This document shows positions 54,219 through 62,925 of a stretch of 64,000 nt of DNA, piece after piece. The stretch is from an uncultured Clostridium sp. Its GTDB lineage: Bacteria > Bacillota > Clostridia > Lachnospirales > Lachnospiraceae. Location: NCBI RefSeq assembly GCF_900547735.1, contig NZ_URHZ01000003.1, forward strand, positions 67,743 through 131,742. Direction: 5' to 3'. The notes under the pieces are model-generated. The model saw nothing but the letters and a program-made list of their open reading frames with translations, did not search any database and was not told where the DNA came from. Every line of letters begins with the position of its first letter. Position 1 is the stretch's first letter. The translations under genes and the position numbers were made by a program.

Positions 54219-55679
54219 TCATTTAATCAAGCTGTCTTTTAATCTCCAAAATGCCTTCAAACTGCGTTTGAAATCCGAAACATCATGGAGTCCCGCCCAA
54301 ATTCTGTGCCAAATATACCAAGGTCTCATATAATATTTTTTTCTAGCATGAGCACAAAAATCAACCAGCTCTTTCGCACTTAATTCTGGAGTATTTAATA
54401 TACAATTTAGTGTGCCGTCTTCCTGTAAATATTCATCATATTTCCCGTTGATATATCCATTTTCTTTTGCCCATTGATAGGCCTCTGTTCCAGGGTACGG
54501 TATCAGTGGAAAAAACTGTACCGTATCCGTCTTAAATCTCATGGCAGCATCTAAAGTATGTTCCATGGTCTCCTGAGTTTCACCCTGATTTCCAACCATA
54601 TAACAAGCATGAATCATCAAACCAGCCCTTTTTGCATTTTCTACATATGCATCAATTAGCTTTAAATTGCTGCCTTTTTTTATATTCTTTAAGATCTGCT
54701 CATTATAGCTTTCGAATCCCGGAATGATAAGGTGGCATCCAGCCTTCTTCATCGCCTGCATTGTTTTGAGATCGATGTTTACCCGCGCATTGCATAACCA
54801 CTTAAGGCGCTTTGTAAGTTTTTTCTCCTCAAGCAATTCACATATTTTAATTACACGCTCTTTATTGGCAGTAAAAGTATCATCTTCAATTACTACCTCA
54901 TGAACCTCCGGAAAATTCTTTGCAATATATTCAAATTCTTCCACAACATTTTCCGGACTTCGGAGGCGATACTTATGACCGTGCAGCGTTTGCGGATATA
55001 CGCAATAATTACAGTGCGCCGGGCAGCCGCGTCCTGTAAAGATTTGGATTGCCGGAAATGATGCGGCAGGAAATACATAATCTCTGATATCCAAATATTT
55101 TTTGATAAAGGGAGCCGCCATAGGAATATCATCTAATTGTTCTATGTAATCTGCATCTGGCGTTTCTTTAATTTCTCCGATGCCATCCCGATATGTCAAC
55201 CCACGAACAAGGTCAATTGCCACATTGTTTTCCAACGCTTGCACTGTCTTTAATACAATATAGTCATACTCACGACGAGCCACAAAGTCTACAGCATCAT
55301 TAATATTAAGTGTTTCTATTGGTACTGCCGATGGATGTGTGCCTACAAGCATAATCTTGCTTCCTGGATATTTCTTTTTAAGTTGTTCAGCAAATGCGAC
55401 ATCATTGTAAATCGAAGGTGTACTCGTATCTAAAACAAAGAGTGCCGCATCTGCTGCTTCCTTGTCCACTCTTTGCAATGTTCGCTGAACATCTAACTGC
55501 TTGGCCGGAGCATCAATAAAAGCAATTTCAAATCCATTATTTTCAACTACAGCTGCTGCATAAATAAGCCACAACGGATAATACAACACTCCGCTATGCC
55601 CTATACATGGACTGCGTGATTCCCTCGAAAATTTTCCAAACTCCGCTTTAAATGGGGGATTTATAAAACAAACCTTCAT
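54219..55679 (-). CDS. Putative cobalamin-binding radical SAM enzyme (locus 3)
   Basis: 486 residues. The N-terminal part (about 1-160) resembles B12-binding domains, with CFINPPFKAEF and IMLVGTHPSAVP in the place of the usual GG-x-H loop. The radical SAM core has Cys219-x3-Cys223-x2-Cys226 (RGCPAHCNYC), then VIEDDTFTANKERV and MVGNQGETQETM. Such enzymes often methylate unreactive carbons. In a phosphonate operon the Fom3 precedent (methylation of CMP-2-hydroxyethylphosphonate) comes to mind, but C-methylation of a sugar or another reaction fits equally. Start 55679 overlaps the GT2 stop as ATGA. Confidence 0.8.
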   Translation of the reverse strand: MKVCFINPPFKAEFGKFSRESRSPCIGHSGVLYYPLWLIYAAAVVENNGFEIAFIDAPAKQLDVQRTLQRVDKEAADAALFVLDTSTPSIYNDVAFAEQLKKKYPGSKIMLVGTHPSAVPIETLNINDAVDFVARREYDYIVLKTVQALENNVAIDLVRGLTYRDGIGEIKETPDADYIEQLDDIPMAAPFIKKYLDIRDYVFPAASFPAIQIFTGRGCPAHCNYCVYPQTLHGHKYRLRSPENVVEEFEYIAKNFPEVHEVVIEDDTFTANKERVIKICELLEEKKLTKRLKWLCNARVNIDLKTMQAMKKAGCHLIIPGFESYNEQILKNIKKGSNLKLIDAYVENAKRAGLMIHACYMVGNQGETQETMEHTLDAAMRFKTDTVQFFPLIPYPGTEAYQWAKENGYINGKYDEYLQEDGTLNCILNTPELSAKELVDFCAHARKKYYMRPWYIWHRIWAGLHDVSDFKRSLKAFWRLKDSLIK

Positions 55680-56458
55680 ACCTTTGCCACCTCATTATTT
55701 AAAGTTATATATTTTTTTAAACCGTTGAGCATATACCAGATCATATAATACATGCGTGAAACTACGTCCAAGCCTATGTATTTATATGTATTCCAATTCA
55801 TTTTTGCAGCAATTAATTTATTTCCTGATTTTGATTTCCTCATAAAGCGGTAAATGAGCAAAGGCTCATCAATTCCATATGCTTTTCTCCCGGTCTTGAG
55901 TATCCTAAGCCATATAGCAAAATCCTCATGCATGTTATCCCCCGACGCATAGTATTGCATATACAATTCTTTTCGTACCAGCGCAGAAGAATTTGAAATT
56001 AGGTTCTGTTTCAGCAACTTCCTGTAGCCGATTTCCGGTGGTACATGCAAATACCATTCTATTGAATTTCCAGACGAATCCATAAAAGCAGAGCCCGTAT
56101 AAACCAGATCTGCATTTTTTTCTTTTTGAAGCCTGATCTGCTTTTCCAATTTATCCGCCGCCCAGGCATCATCACTGTCAAGAATAGCAATCCATTCCCC
56201 TCTTGCCTTCTCAAGTCCATATCTGCGTGTATAAGAAACACCACGATTACAGGGATTATTAATCAAAAATATCCGCTTATCAAATGCTTCAAACTTTTTT
56301 ATAATAGAAAGAGTTTTGTCGGTGGAACAGTCATTTATTATAATAAGTTCAAATTGTGTATACGTTTGTGCCATTACAGACATAACCGCCTTTTCAATAG
56401 TATTTTCTGCATTATAAGCAGCCATAATTATACTTATTAATCCAAAGTTTTGCTCCAT
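55676..56458 (-). CDS. Family 2 glycosyltransferase (locus 3)
   Basis: A classic GT2 protein of about 260 residues: ISIIMAAYNAENTIEKAV, LIIINDCSTDKT, NRGVSYTRRYGLEKA and the metal motif AILDSDDAW, with HEDFAIWLRI later. It is the first transferase gene after the initiating enzyme, so it may add the second sugar. I chose ATG 56458, behind AGGGG; a GTG at 56476 is possible. Confidence 0.88.
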   Translation of the reverse strand: MEQNFGLISIIMAAYNAENTIEKAVMSVMAQTYTQFELIIINDCSTDKTLSIIKKFEAFDKRIFLINNPCNRGVSYTRRYGLEKARGEWIAILDSDDAWAADKLEKQIRLQKEKNADLVYTGSAFMDSSGNSIEWYLHVPPEIGYRKLLKQNLISNSSALVRKELYMQYYASGDNMHEDFAIWLRILKTGRKAYGIDEPLLIYRFMRKSKSGNKLIAAKMNWNTYKYIGLDVVSRMYYMIWYMLNGLKKYITLNNEVAKV

Positions 56459-56501
56459 ACCATGCACCCCTGTCACATATCATTTGACTAGCTAATACCT
56501 C

Positions 56502-57905
56502 TTAGATACCTCTCGCCTGAACAGTATTTTCACTGTCCGTCGCAGCTGCCATTTCCAACCTTGCCGCCGTAGCTTGTCCTTCCGCCACGCCTTCCGTACT
56601 CTCCGGTTTGAACAATATTTTCACAGTCGCCAATACGATCTTCATATCCTCTATCAGACTCGGATGGGCGATATACATCAAATCCATCTGCAGCTTATCA
56701 TAGGGGATAGTGTTATATTTTCCATACACCTGTGCGTACCCGGTCAGGCCCGCCTTTGCCTGCAGTCTCAGTTCAAATTCCGGGAGATGCTCACAATACT
56801 GCGCCGCTATCTCCGGACGTTCCGGGCGCGGGCCGACAATGCTTAAGGAGCCCTCCAGAATATTAAATAGCTGCGGCAGTTCATCAATCCGGTACTTACG
56901 AATAACACGTCCCACGAACGTAATGCGGTCATCCTTTTCACCGGTGGAGAGCCGGGCCACTCCGTCTTTTTCCGCGTCAGGCTGCATGCTCCTGAATTTC
57001 ACTATCTCAAAAGGCCGGGCGTTTTTTGTCAGCCTCACCTGTTTATATAAAACCGGTCCGCCATCCTCCGCTTTAATGGCAATCGCCGTTGCAAGCATGA
57101 CAGGACTTGCAATCACTAGCGCCGCCAGTGAAAGGAAGATGTCCATCGCCCGTTTTAAGAACAGATATTCCGGCTGCGCCATATAGCGTTTCACCTGTAG
57201 AAGGGGCAGATGAAACATATGCATGGGATTTGCACCGCTCATGATCACATCTCCAATACAGGGAACCACATAAACCGTGATACCCCTGGCAATGCAATAT
57301 TTTAAAATCACATTCCGTTCATGGCTATGTACACCGCTTAGAAACACCGTTTCTATATCTGCCAGCATTTCAATGTGGACAATGCATTCCGCTGCGCTGA
57401 CCGTTTTCTTCACATCATATTTTTTATTCATACCGTATTCATCAATCAGTTTCGTCATCTGACTGTGCCGGCCGTAGATGACCGCCGTAGTGCAGGGCGG
57501 AAAGGTCCGGAAATACCAGTGATTGGCCAGATATGCCCACACCGCCGCCAACAATATTTGCCCGCAGAAGGCCATCAGTCCCGGCAAGATATTGGGCAGA
57601 TGCTTGCTGAGCAGCCAGATTATTATGTATAAAATGCCGTCGCACACTGCAAACGCCAGACTCTGGCTGTATATGATCTCTGAGATTCGCTGCATCGACA
57701 TCAGAAATCCGTCATAGACGCGCCCTATAATAATATACAGGGCAAAATAGATAAAAATAATCAGCAGATCTCCTTTTGCATGATAAGGAGACGCAGTTCG
57801 TTCTGAATAGTACCAGTACCAGCAAATCGCAAACGGTATTGTGATCATTACTGCATCCAGTATTTTCACAATCCTCAGTGCAAGATCATGCCTAAACCTT
57901 TTCAC
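56502..57905 (-). CDS. Polyprenyl glycosylphosphotransferase, CpsE/WbaP-like (initiating enzyme, locus 3)
   Basis: A membrane protein of about 467 residues with four or five N-terminal spans, a central Rossmann-like part (TAVIYGRHSQMTKLIDEYG) and a C-terminal transferase domain with GGPVLYKQVRLTKNARPF, EIVKFRSMQPDAEKDG, KYRIDELPQLFNIL, IVGPRPERPE and KAGLTGYAQVYGKYNT. It starts the repeat unit on undecaprenyl phosphate. GTG 57905 has a GGGGGAG site at good spacing; the frame is open to 58022. It is the first gene after the hairpin. Confidence 0.9.
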   Translation of the reverse strand: MKRFRHDLALRIVKILDAVMITIPFAICWYWYYSERTASPYHAKGDLLIIFIYFALYIIIGRVYDGFLMSMQRISEIIYSQSLAFAVCDGILYIIIWLLSKHLPNILPGLMAFCGQILLAAVWAYLANHWYFRTFPPCTTAVIYGRHSQMTKLIDEYGMNKKYDVKKTVSAAECIVHIEMLADIETVFLSGVHSHERNVILKYCIARGITVYVVPCIGDVIMSGANPMHMFHLPLLQVKRYMAQPEYLFLKRAMDIFLSLAALVIASPVMLATAIAIKAEDGGPVLYKQVRLTKNARPFEIVKFRSMQPDAEKDGVARLSTGEKDDRITFVGRVIRKYRIDELPQLFNILEGSLSIVGPRPERPEIAAQYCEHLPEFELRLQAKAGLTGYAQVYGKYNTIPYDKLQMDLMYIAHPSLIEDMKIVLATVKILFKPESTEGVAEGQATAARLEMAAATDSENTVQARGI

Positions 57906-58104
57906 AGCACTCTCCCCCTTGATTTTTTTAAGCCAAATATTTTCCTTTTCAAAGTCTAGCAAAGCTTTCCCCCGACCAGATATTGTTCCGCCCACCCTAA
58001 AACACCCAATCCATTCAACCAATGTAACCCGTCGTATAAATCAAATGTTTTCAACGCTCACACTTCTTCATCCCTCTCAACATTTTCAACCCAATCCCCC
58101 ATTC

Positions 58105-58130
58105 TCCCCCCGGGTTATTCTCCAGGGGGA
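58105..58130 (-). terminator. Possible intra-operon hairpin after the secreted-protein gene (locus 3)
   Basis: TCCCCC (58105-58110) can pair with GGGGGA (58125-58130), and C-rich neighbours offer other pairings. It lies in the 270-bp gap between the secreted-protein gene and the initiating transferase gene, the position of the hairpins in loci 1 and 2. This is the weakest of the three; there is no clear U-tract. Confidence 0.35.
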
Positions 58131-58174
58131 CTAGGGACACTCTCCAAATACAGCTGATTAGCTCAAACTAAATC

Positions 58175-58732
58175 TTACTTCTTATAAACAATCGTAAATG
58201 GAGTTGTTCCGCTCAGGTTCACGGAAACTTCTTTCGTTGCATAATTGATGCTGCTTGGCGCCATCAGCTCCCATGCCTTTGTTGTCTGATTATAATACAG
58301 AATCTGAACATCGTTCAGTCCTTCAATCAGGTTCGGCACGTAGAGGTTCAAACTTACGCCGTCTCCGGCCAGGGCCGTCTGAACCGGTGCTAACGGAACG
58401 TATCCAACCATGTTGTTTGTTCCGATTGTACGGTACAGAGCCTCGGTTCCTGCGTTGATTGTATTGATCTTATCAATCAAATCCCAGGATAATCCTGCCT
58501 CACGAAGAGCATTGTTGTCTGTGGCAAATGACACAGAACCACTTGCGGCAGCGCCTCCACTGTTGGCAACCGGTGCTGCACTCTGCTCCAGCTTTCCAGT
58601 CTTCAGAGACTCGCTACGGCTGCTGCTGTTGTCATGAGACGGTCTGGAACTAACACTTCCGGCTGCATAAGCAGTCAGAGGCTGTGCCATCAGTGCTGCT
58701 GCAATCATCAGGCCTACATATCTCTTTTTCAT
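58175..58732 (-). CDS. Secreted protein of unknown family, conserved in all three capsule loci (locus 3 copy)
   Basis: A protein of about 185 residues: a signal peptide (MKKRYVGLMIAAALMAQPLTAYA), a Ser/Ala-rich linker at about 25-70 and the shared domain (DLIDKINTINAGTEALYRTI, GYVPLAPVQT, PNLIEGLNDVQILYYN, EVSVNLSGTTPFTIVYKK). It is closest to the locus 2 copy. ATG 58732 is chosen over a GTG three codons earlier. No family is recognised. Confidence 0.82.
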   Translation of the reverse strand: MKKRYVGLMIAAALMAQPLTAYAAGSVSSRPSHDNSSSRSESLKTGKLEQSAAPVANSGGAAASGSVSFATDNNALREAGLSWDLIDKINTINAGTEALYRTIGTNNMVGYVPLAPVQTALAGDGVSLNLYVPNLIEGLNDVQILYYNQTTKAWELMAPSSINYATKEVSVNLSGTTPFTIVYKK

Positions 58733-58843
58733 GTCCTTCACTACTCCTTTCTAAATAATATTTATCAATAAATAGCGGTCTTTCGGCTGCTAATTATTGT
58801 CGCCTTAGTCTGCCAAAAGTACTGCTTTCCCGATATAAAGCAG

Positions 58844-59908
58844 CTACTTTACTTCCTTGTAAAACAGCTCAACCACCATTCTCTTCAGAGCTTCTTTAGC
58901 GGGATGATATTCGTCAAAACGTTCTGTCTCAACGGCCTCACCGGGCACAGTCAGGAAGTCTCCCTGCCCTATTTGCTGCTGGCTGTTCAAAACTGCCAGC
59001 CCCATATCCATATATTGGTCTTTGGCCATGTTGGTGACCATATGTTCCTCGATATCCTTAACAAGACGGGTAATCAATGTTTTATCTGTTCTGGCTTCCT
59101 CTTTTACCTGTTTCAAGTATGCTTCCATATACTGTTTCTGGCGATCCATACGGCCAATGGCTGTCTGAGCTTTAGTAATATCCCGGTAACGGACAAATAT
59201 CTCCGCCTGCTTTCCATTGAGACGGACCGTACTGCCTTTTGTCAGAACCGGATCTCTGCTGTCCAGCCCCTCGTCCTGAATCGTAACCGTCACGCCCCCC
59301 ACTTCATCATTCAGAAGTGCAATGGAGCTGATGTTTGTAGCCAGATAACCATCTATCTTCAGGTCAAACAGCAGATTGGAAACCGCCTCCTGCAAAAGCT
59401 CACAGCTTTTTTCTTTTCCATCACCGTAAGCAAAAGCCAACGTCAGGTGCTGTGTATCCTTTCCCAGTTCGTTCCCCATCAAGTCAAACAGCGTAATCTC
59501 CGTCATCGTATCCCTGGGTATCATCAGAATCCGGACCGTATCCCTGGCCATATCCTGGGCTACAAGAAACAGTCCGTCCGCCTGCCCGGCCACGCCGGAT
59601 GCCTGGTAGGATTCCAGTTCCCCCTGGGTATCCACGCCAATGCAGAGGATTGCACGGATCGCCGTATTCCTGCGGTACAATTTCCCGTCCAGTTCTATAA
59701 ATCCATCCTGCGTTTTGCCCGACGCCAAATTAAGTTCCTGCCCTTCAGAAAGATTTGCCTCCGCCTGCTTCTTATCGGTGTAGAGGCCGTAGCTAAATCT
59801 TACAAACCAGATTACGGCAAATAGGAGGCATAAAGCAACAACAGCCAAAAACAGTTTGTTATGTACCAGCTTATCTTGATTTCTGTTTTGATTTCTCTTG
59901 TTAATCAC
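58844..59908 (-). CDS. LytR-CpsA-Psr (LCP) family polymer ligase (locus 3)
   Basis: 354 residues, with a GTG start behind AGGAG, one span (LFLAVVALCLLFAVIWFVRF) and the LCP domain: AILCIGVDTQGE, ADGLFLVAQDMARDTVRIL, MIPRDTMTEITLFDLMG and EIFVRYRDITKAQT. It should attach the phosphonate polymer to peptidoglycan. The core is very similar to the locus 2 LCP, while the membrane anchor and the Lys/Asp-rich region after it differ. Confidence 0.92.
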   Translation of the reverse strand: MINKRNQNRNQDKLVHNKLFLAVVALCLLFAVIWFVRFSYGLYTDKKQAEANLSEGQELNLASGKTQDGFIELDGKLYRRNTAIRAILCIGVDTQGELESYQASGVAGQADGLFLVAQDMARDTVRILMIPRDTMTEITLFDLMGNELGKDTQHLTLAFAYGDGKEKSCELLQEAVSNLLFDLKIDGYLATNISSIALLNDEVGGVTVTIQDEGLDSRDPVLTKGSTVRLNGKQAEIFVRYRDITKAQTAIGRMDRQKQYMEAYLKQVKEEARTDKTLITRLVKDIEEHMVTNMAKDQYMDMGLAVLNSQQQIGQGDFLTVPGEAVETERFDEYHPAKEALKRMVVELFYKEVK

Positions 59909-59973
59909 GGCTGCACTCCTACACTATTTCCTAGCTTCCCAACTTATATATCAAACTAATATCACTATCGCCA

Positions 59974-60747
59974 TTACAAAATCTTCGCGTCTTTCCCCTG
60001 TTTCGAATCTTCATGGCCGTACCCGTAATATTTACCGTACTTGCCATAGTAGTAATAGCTTCCCTGTTTAATATCGACTTTGTTAAGCACTGCCCCAAGG
60101 ATACGGCAGCCGCTCTTTCCCAGCTGTCCCTTGACCTTCTGAAGAAGGCGGTAACTGATAGCGCCGCTCTCGATAACAAGAACCGCCCCGTCACAGTGAC
60201 GCGAGATAACGGCTCCGTCTATTACGCTTCCCATAGGCGGCGAATCAATCAATATGTAGTCATAGCATCCTCTTGCCCACATTACCAGCTCTCCGAACAG
60301 GTTGCCTTCGAGAAGTTCCGCCGGATTTGGTGAAAAGGGACCGGAAAAAATGATATTCAGGTTTTCAATGTTGGTATTGTAAATAACCTCTTCTTTTTTA
60401 CTTTGGCCGCTCAGATACTGTGACAGGCCGTCCACCTGATGTTCCAGATGATACCTGGAAACCAGCACCGATTTTCTGATATCGGCGTCAATTAAGAGCA
60501 CCTTTTTACCTAGCTGAGCCATGGATGCCGCCAACTGAAACGTGGTCTCACTTTTCCCTTCATTCGGCACAGAGCTGGTGAACATGATAGTATGTATGTT
60601 ATTGCCCGAAAACTGGATATTGGTCCTGAGCGTTTTCATCGCCTCTTCATACTGATAATCGTTTACTTCAAATCCTTTCAGAACCAGTTCTCCCATACCG
60701 CTCTCTCCGGGGCTGATTAAATCCTCTATTACTATTTCTTCGTTCAT
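59974..60747 (-). CDS. BY-kinase, CpsD/CapB-type tyrosine autokinase (locus 3)
   Basis: 257 residues: an N-terminal extension of about 25 residues (EEIVIEDLISPGESG) not seen in loci 1 and 2, Walker A VPNEGKSET, Walker A' LLIDADIRKS, Walker B-like YILIDSPPMG and a tyrosine-rich end (YYYYGKYGKYYGYG) followed by a short polar tail. Its start overlaps the CpsC-type stop as ATGA. It forms the kinase part of the locus 3 phospho-cycle. Confidence 0.94.
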   Translation of the reverse strand: MNEEIVIEDLISPGESGMGELVLKGFEVNDYQYEEAMKTLRTNIQFSGNNIHTIMFTSSVPNEGKSETTFQLAASMAQLGKKVLLIDADIRKSVLVSRYHLEHQVDGLSQYLSGQSKKEEVIYNTNIENLNIIFSGPFSPNPAELLEGNLFGELVMWARGCYDYILIDSPPMGSVIDGAVISRHCDGAVLVIESGAISYRLLQKVKGQLGKSGCRILGAVLNKVDIKQGSYYYYGKYGKYYGYGHEDSKQGKDAKIL

Positions 60748-61574
60748 TTGCGTTCTCCCCCTTCCTTTTTATCGGTACCGCCTTTTTGGCCGGAGCCGTG
60801 TTCCTTATCAACAGATGGCACCTTGGTATTCCTGGCCGTGCTGTGGGATTTCTTTTCTTTTCCCTGGCCTTTCCTTCTGTCGCTGCCGTTTCCTTTTTTC
60901 GGAATTACGGCGAGTACAGGAAGCTCCAGGTATTTGCTGACGTCTTCTTCCGATTTAACCGTATCGTTCAATATCACTCTTACAACGATAATTCCGCATA
61001 CGAGTAAAAGTCCCAGGATTCCGCCGATGATGGTGTTTTTGAGAACATGCGGGCTTGATTTAATCGTCGCCACCTCACCGTCTTCAATCAGTTTGGGCGG
61101 TACCATTTCCATAATCTCTCCGATATAATCGGAGGCGGTGTTGGCTATTTCATCAACGATTGCCTTTGCCAGATAGGGGTTCGGGTCCTCTATTGTCAGC
61201 GTGAGAATACGTGTATTGTTCGGGTTGTCAATCGTCATCTTTTTCTCAAGTTCCCTGTAGGTCATGTCGAGCTTCATATGATCAACAACACCCTGAAGTA
61301 CCGGCCTGCTTACGACAAGAACTTTATAGTCCTGCGTAAGCTGGCTACCGATCTGTAAATCTGCCAGGGATGTCAGCGTTGTCTCTTTTGAAAGTACATA
61401 GAGTTTTGCTTCCGACTTATACTGCGGTGTAATCAGAAATTTACTGTAGGCTCCGGTCACCGCTGCGCCGATTAAAAGGCCTGCAATGATAAACCATATT
61501 TTTTTCTTCAGTTCAAAAAATAGTTCTCTGAGATCAATCTCTATTTCGTCATCGTCCTGATACATCTTTTCCAT
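60744..61574 (-). CDS. CpsC/Wzz-type chain-length and kinase-activator protein (locus 3)
   Basis: 276 residues with the acidic start (QDDDEIEIDLRELFFELKKK), two spans, the conserved LSKETTLTSLADLQIGSQL and a hydrophilic tail rich in Gly, Lys and Ser (GSDRRKGQGKEKKSHST). It is coupled to the kinase gene by ATGA. The tails of the three CpsC-type proteins differ much more than their extracellular parts. Confidence 0.92.
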   Translation of the reverse strand: MEKMYQDDDEIEIDLRELFFELKKKIWFIIAGLLIGAAVTGAYSKFLITPQYKSEAKLYVLSKETTLTSLADLQIGSQLTQDYKVLVVSRPVLQGVVDHMKLDMTYRELEKKMTIDNPNNTRILTLTIEDPNPYLAKAIVDEIANTASDYIGEIMEMVPPKLIEDGEVATIKSSPHVLKNTIIGGILGLLLVCGIIVVRVILNDTVKSEEDVSKYLELPVLAVIPKKGNGSDRRKGQGKEKKSHSTARNTKVPSVDKEHGSGQKGGTDKKEGGERK

Positions 61575-61743
61575 ACTCTGTTATTCCTCTTTATCCTTAT
61601 TGTCTTTTATAATGCTGCAATCTGTCCGAAGCTCCCGTTATATTCAAGTCGGCCGGATACCGTGTCCGCAGTTTCTGTCCGTACATTCTTCTGTACCCGA
61701 TTTTTCATATGACCGGATAAACTTTATTCTGCTTCTTTCTCTA

Positions 61744-62475
61744 TTACAAACTGTCTCCGGCTAAAATCGCTGAGGCATTTTCCGCTGTCAATCTCCTTGT
61801 CAGCTCTTCACCACCTCTTTTTTTCAGCCAGACCAGGGTTTTTTCCAGTTCCGGGGGCCTGTAATCAAGTCGGTGCATATCTGACCCAAGCAGATGGATA
61901 TTTCCCTCTAAAACCGTTTTTCTGCACCAGGCGCGTTCCGCCAGACCCTTTGCCCTGCTCAGGCAGCGGTAATTCATCTGCATATAGGCACCCGCGTGAA
62001 TCAGTTCCTCCACATATCCGCCCTTTCTCAGGCATTGATACCGTTCGATATGAGCTAATATTGGAAAATAACCGGCAAGCAGCAGGGTCCGTACTGCCAG
62101 AAAAAGCTCATTATATGGAACCGACGGCATAAATTCGACAAGAACATATCTTGTCCCCTGAAGCGTCAGAACTTCTCCCGAGGCCAGTTTTTCGGTAACA
62201 CCGTCAAAATATAAAATTTCCTGTCCCTGGTAGATTTTCATATCCGGTAAAACGGCCGCAACGCTCTCCCGAAGCTTTCCTGTTTTTTTCTTCAGGGTAT
62301 CCGCGTCCATTCGATTATGACCGCGCACATAGTGCGGCGTGGCAATCACGCCCCTCACTCCCTGACTATATGCCAGTTTCAGTATCTCCAAGGTTTCTCC
62401 GATATACCTGCACCCATCGTCCGCTCCCGGAATGATGTGCGAATGTACATCGATAATTCCTGATTCTGATATCAT
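61744..62475 (-). CDS. CpsB/CapC-type PHP-family tyrosine phosphatase (locus 3)
   Basis: A protein of about 243 residues with DVHSHIIPGADDGCRY, ATPHYVRG, GQEILYF, LAHIERY and GSDMHRL. The frame is open to 62514 inside the left recombination site; ATG 62475 after TTGGAG is the likely start, just before the first metal motif. It is the first gene behind switch 3, about 30 bp from the inverted repeat. About 170 bp without a recognised gene separate it from the CpsC-type gene. Confidence 0.92.
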   Translation of the reverse strand: MISESGIIDVHSHIIPGADDGCRYIGETLEILKLAYSQGVRGVIATPHYVRGHNRMDADTLKKKTGKLRESVAAVLPDMKIYQGQEILYFDGVTEKLASGEVLTLQGTRYVLVEFMPSVPYNELFLAVRTLLLAGYFPILAHIERYQCLRKGGYVEELIHAGAYMQMNYRCLSRAKGLAERAWCRKTVLEGNIHLLGSDMHRLDYRPPELEKTLVWLKKRGGEELTRRLTAENASAILAGDSL

Positions 62476-62505
62476 AGAGTAATCTCCAATTAAGGTTCTA
62501 ACGTA

Positions 62506-62535
62506 ATACAACATAATAGTGATTATGTTGTATTT
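62506..62535 (+). repeat. Recombination site, left copy (locus 3)
   Basis: A 30-bp repeat with the core ACATAAT-AGTG-ATTATGT at 62511-62528. The arms extend further than in the other loci (ATACAACATAAT / ATTATGTTGTAT). Confidence 0.85.
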
Positions 62536-62815
62536 TGTATTTATGAGATTGATGCTTAAAATAATAAAAATAGGAATAATCGTTCAGAAATCTAAGAATA
62601 ACTGCGTTTATTGGAAACAGTTAGATAGGTTTTTATTTTTTACATGACATATGGAAAAATTTTCCAGTAGATAAACGGAATTTAACAACTAAAAAGGAAG
62701 TGAAAAAATTTATCAATTTTTTAGATTTGCTTATCCAGGCCTTGTCCTATAAAGCTACCCGGATACCATTAAAGACAATTTTATACAAAACAGGACATGT
62801 TTACCCATTAAAACA

Positions 62816-62844
62816 TTGAACTTTCCGATCTTTACTGCTATAAT
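62816..62844 (+). promoter_or_regulatory. Sigma70-type promoter inside the invertible segment (locus 3)
   Basis: TTGAAC (62816-62821), exactly 17 bp, then TATAAT (62839-62844): the strongest promoter match in the window. It reads rightwards, away from the capsule operon and toward the recombinase 3' end. Confidence 0.75.
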
Positions 62845-62925
62845 AGTCGGAGGTTAAAAATGTAAAAAGAATATAAATTTAGTAAATTATTTATATTCTG
62901 GTCACTTATTTTTTTTGAAACATGG

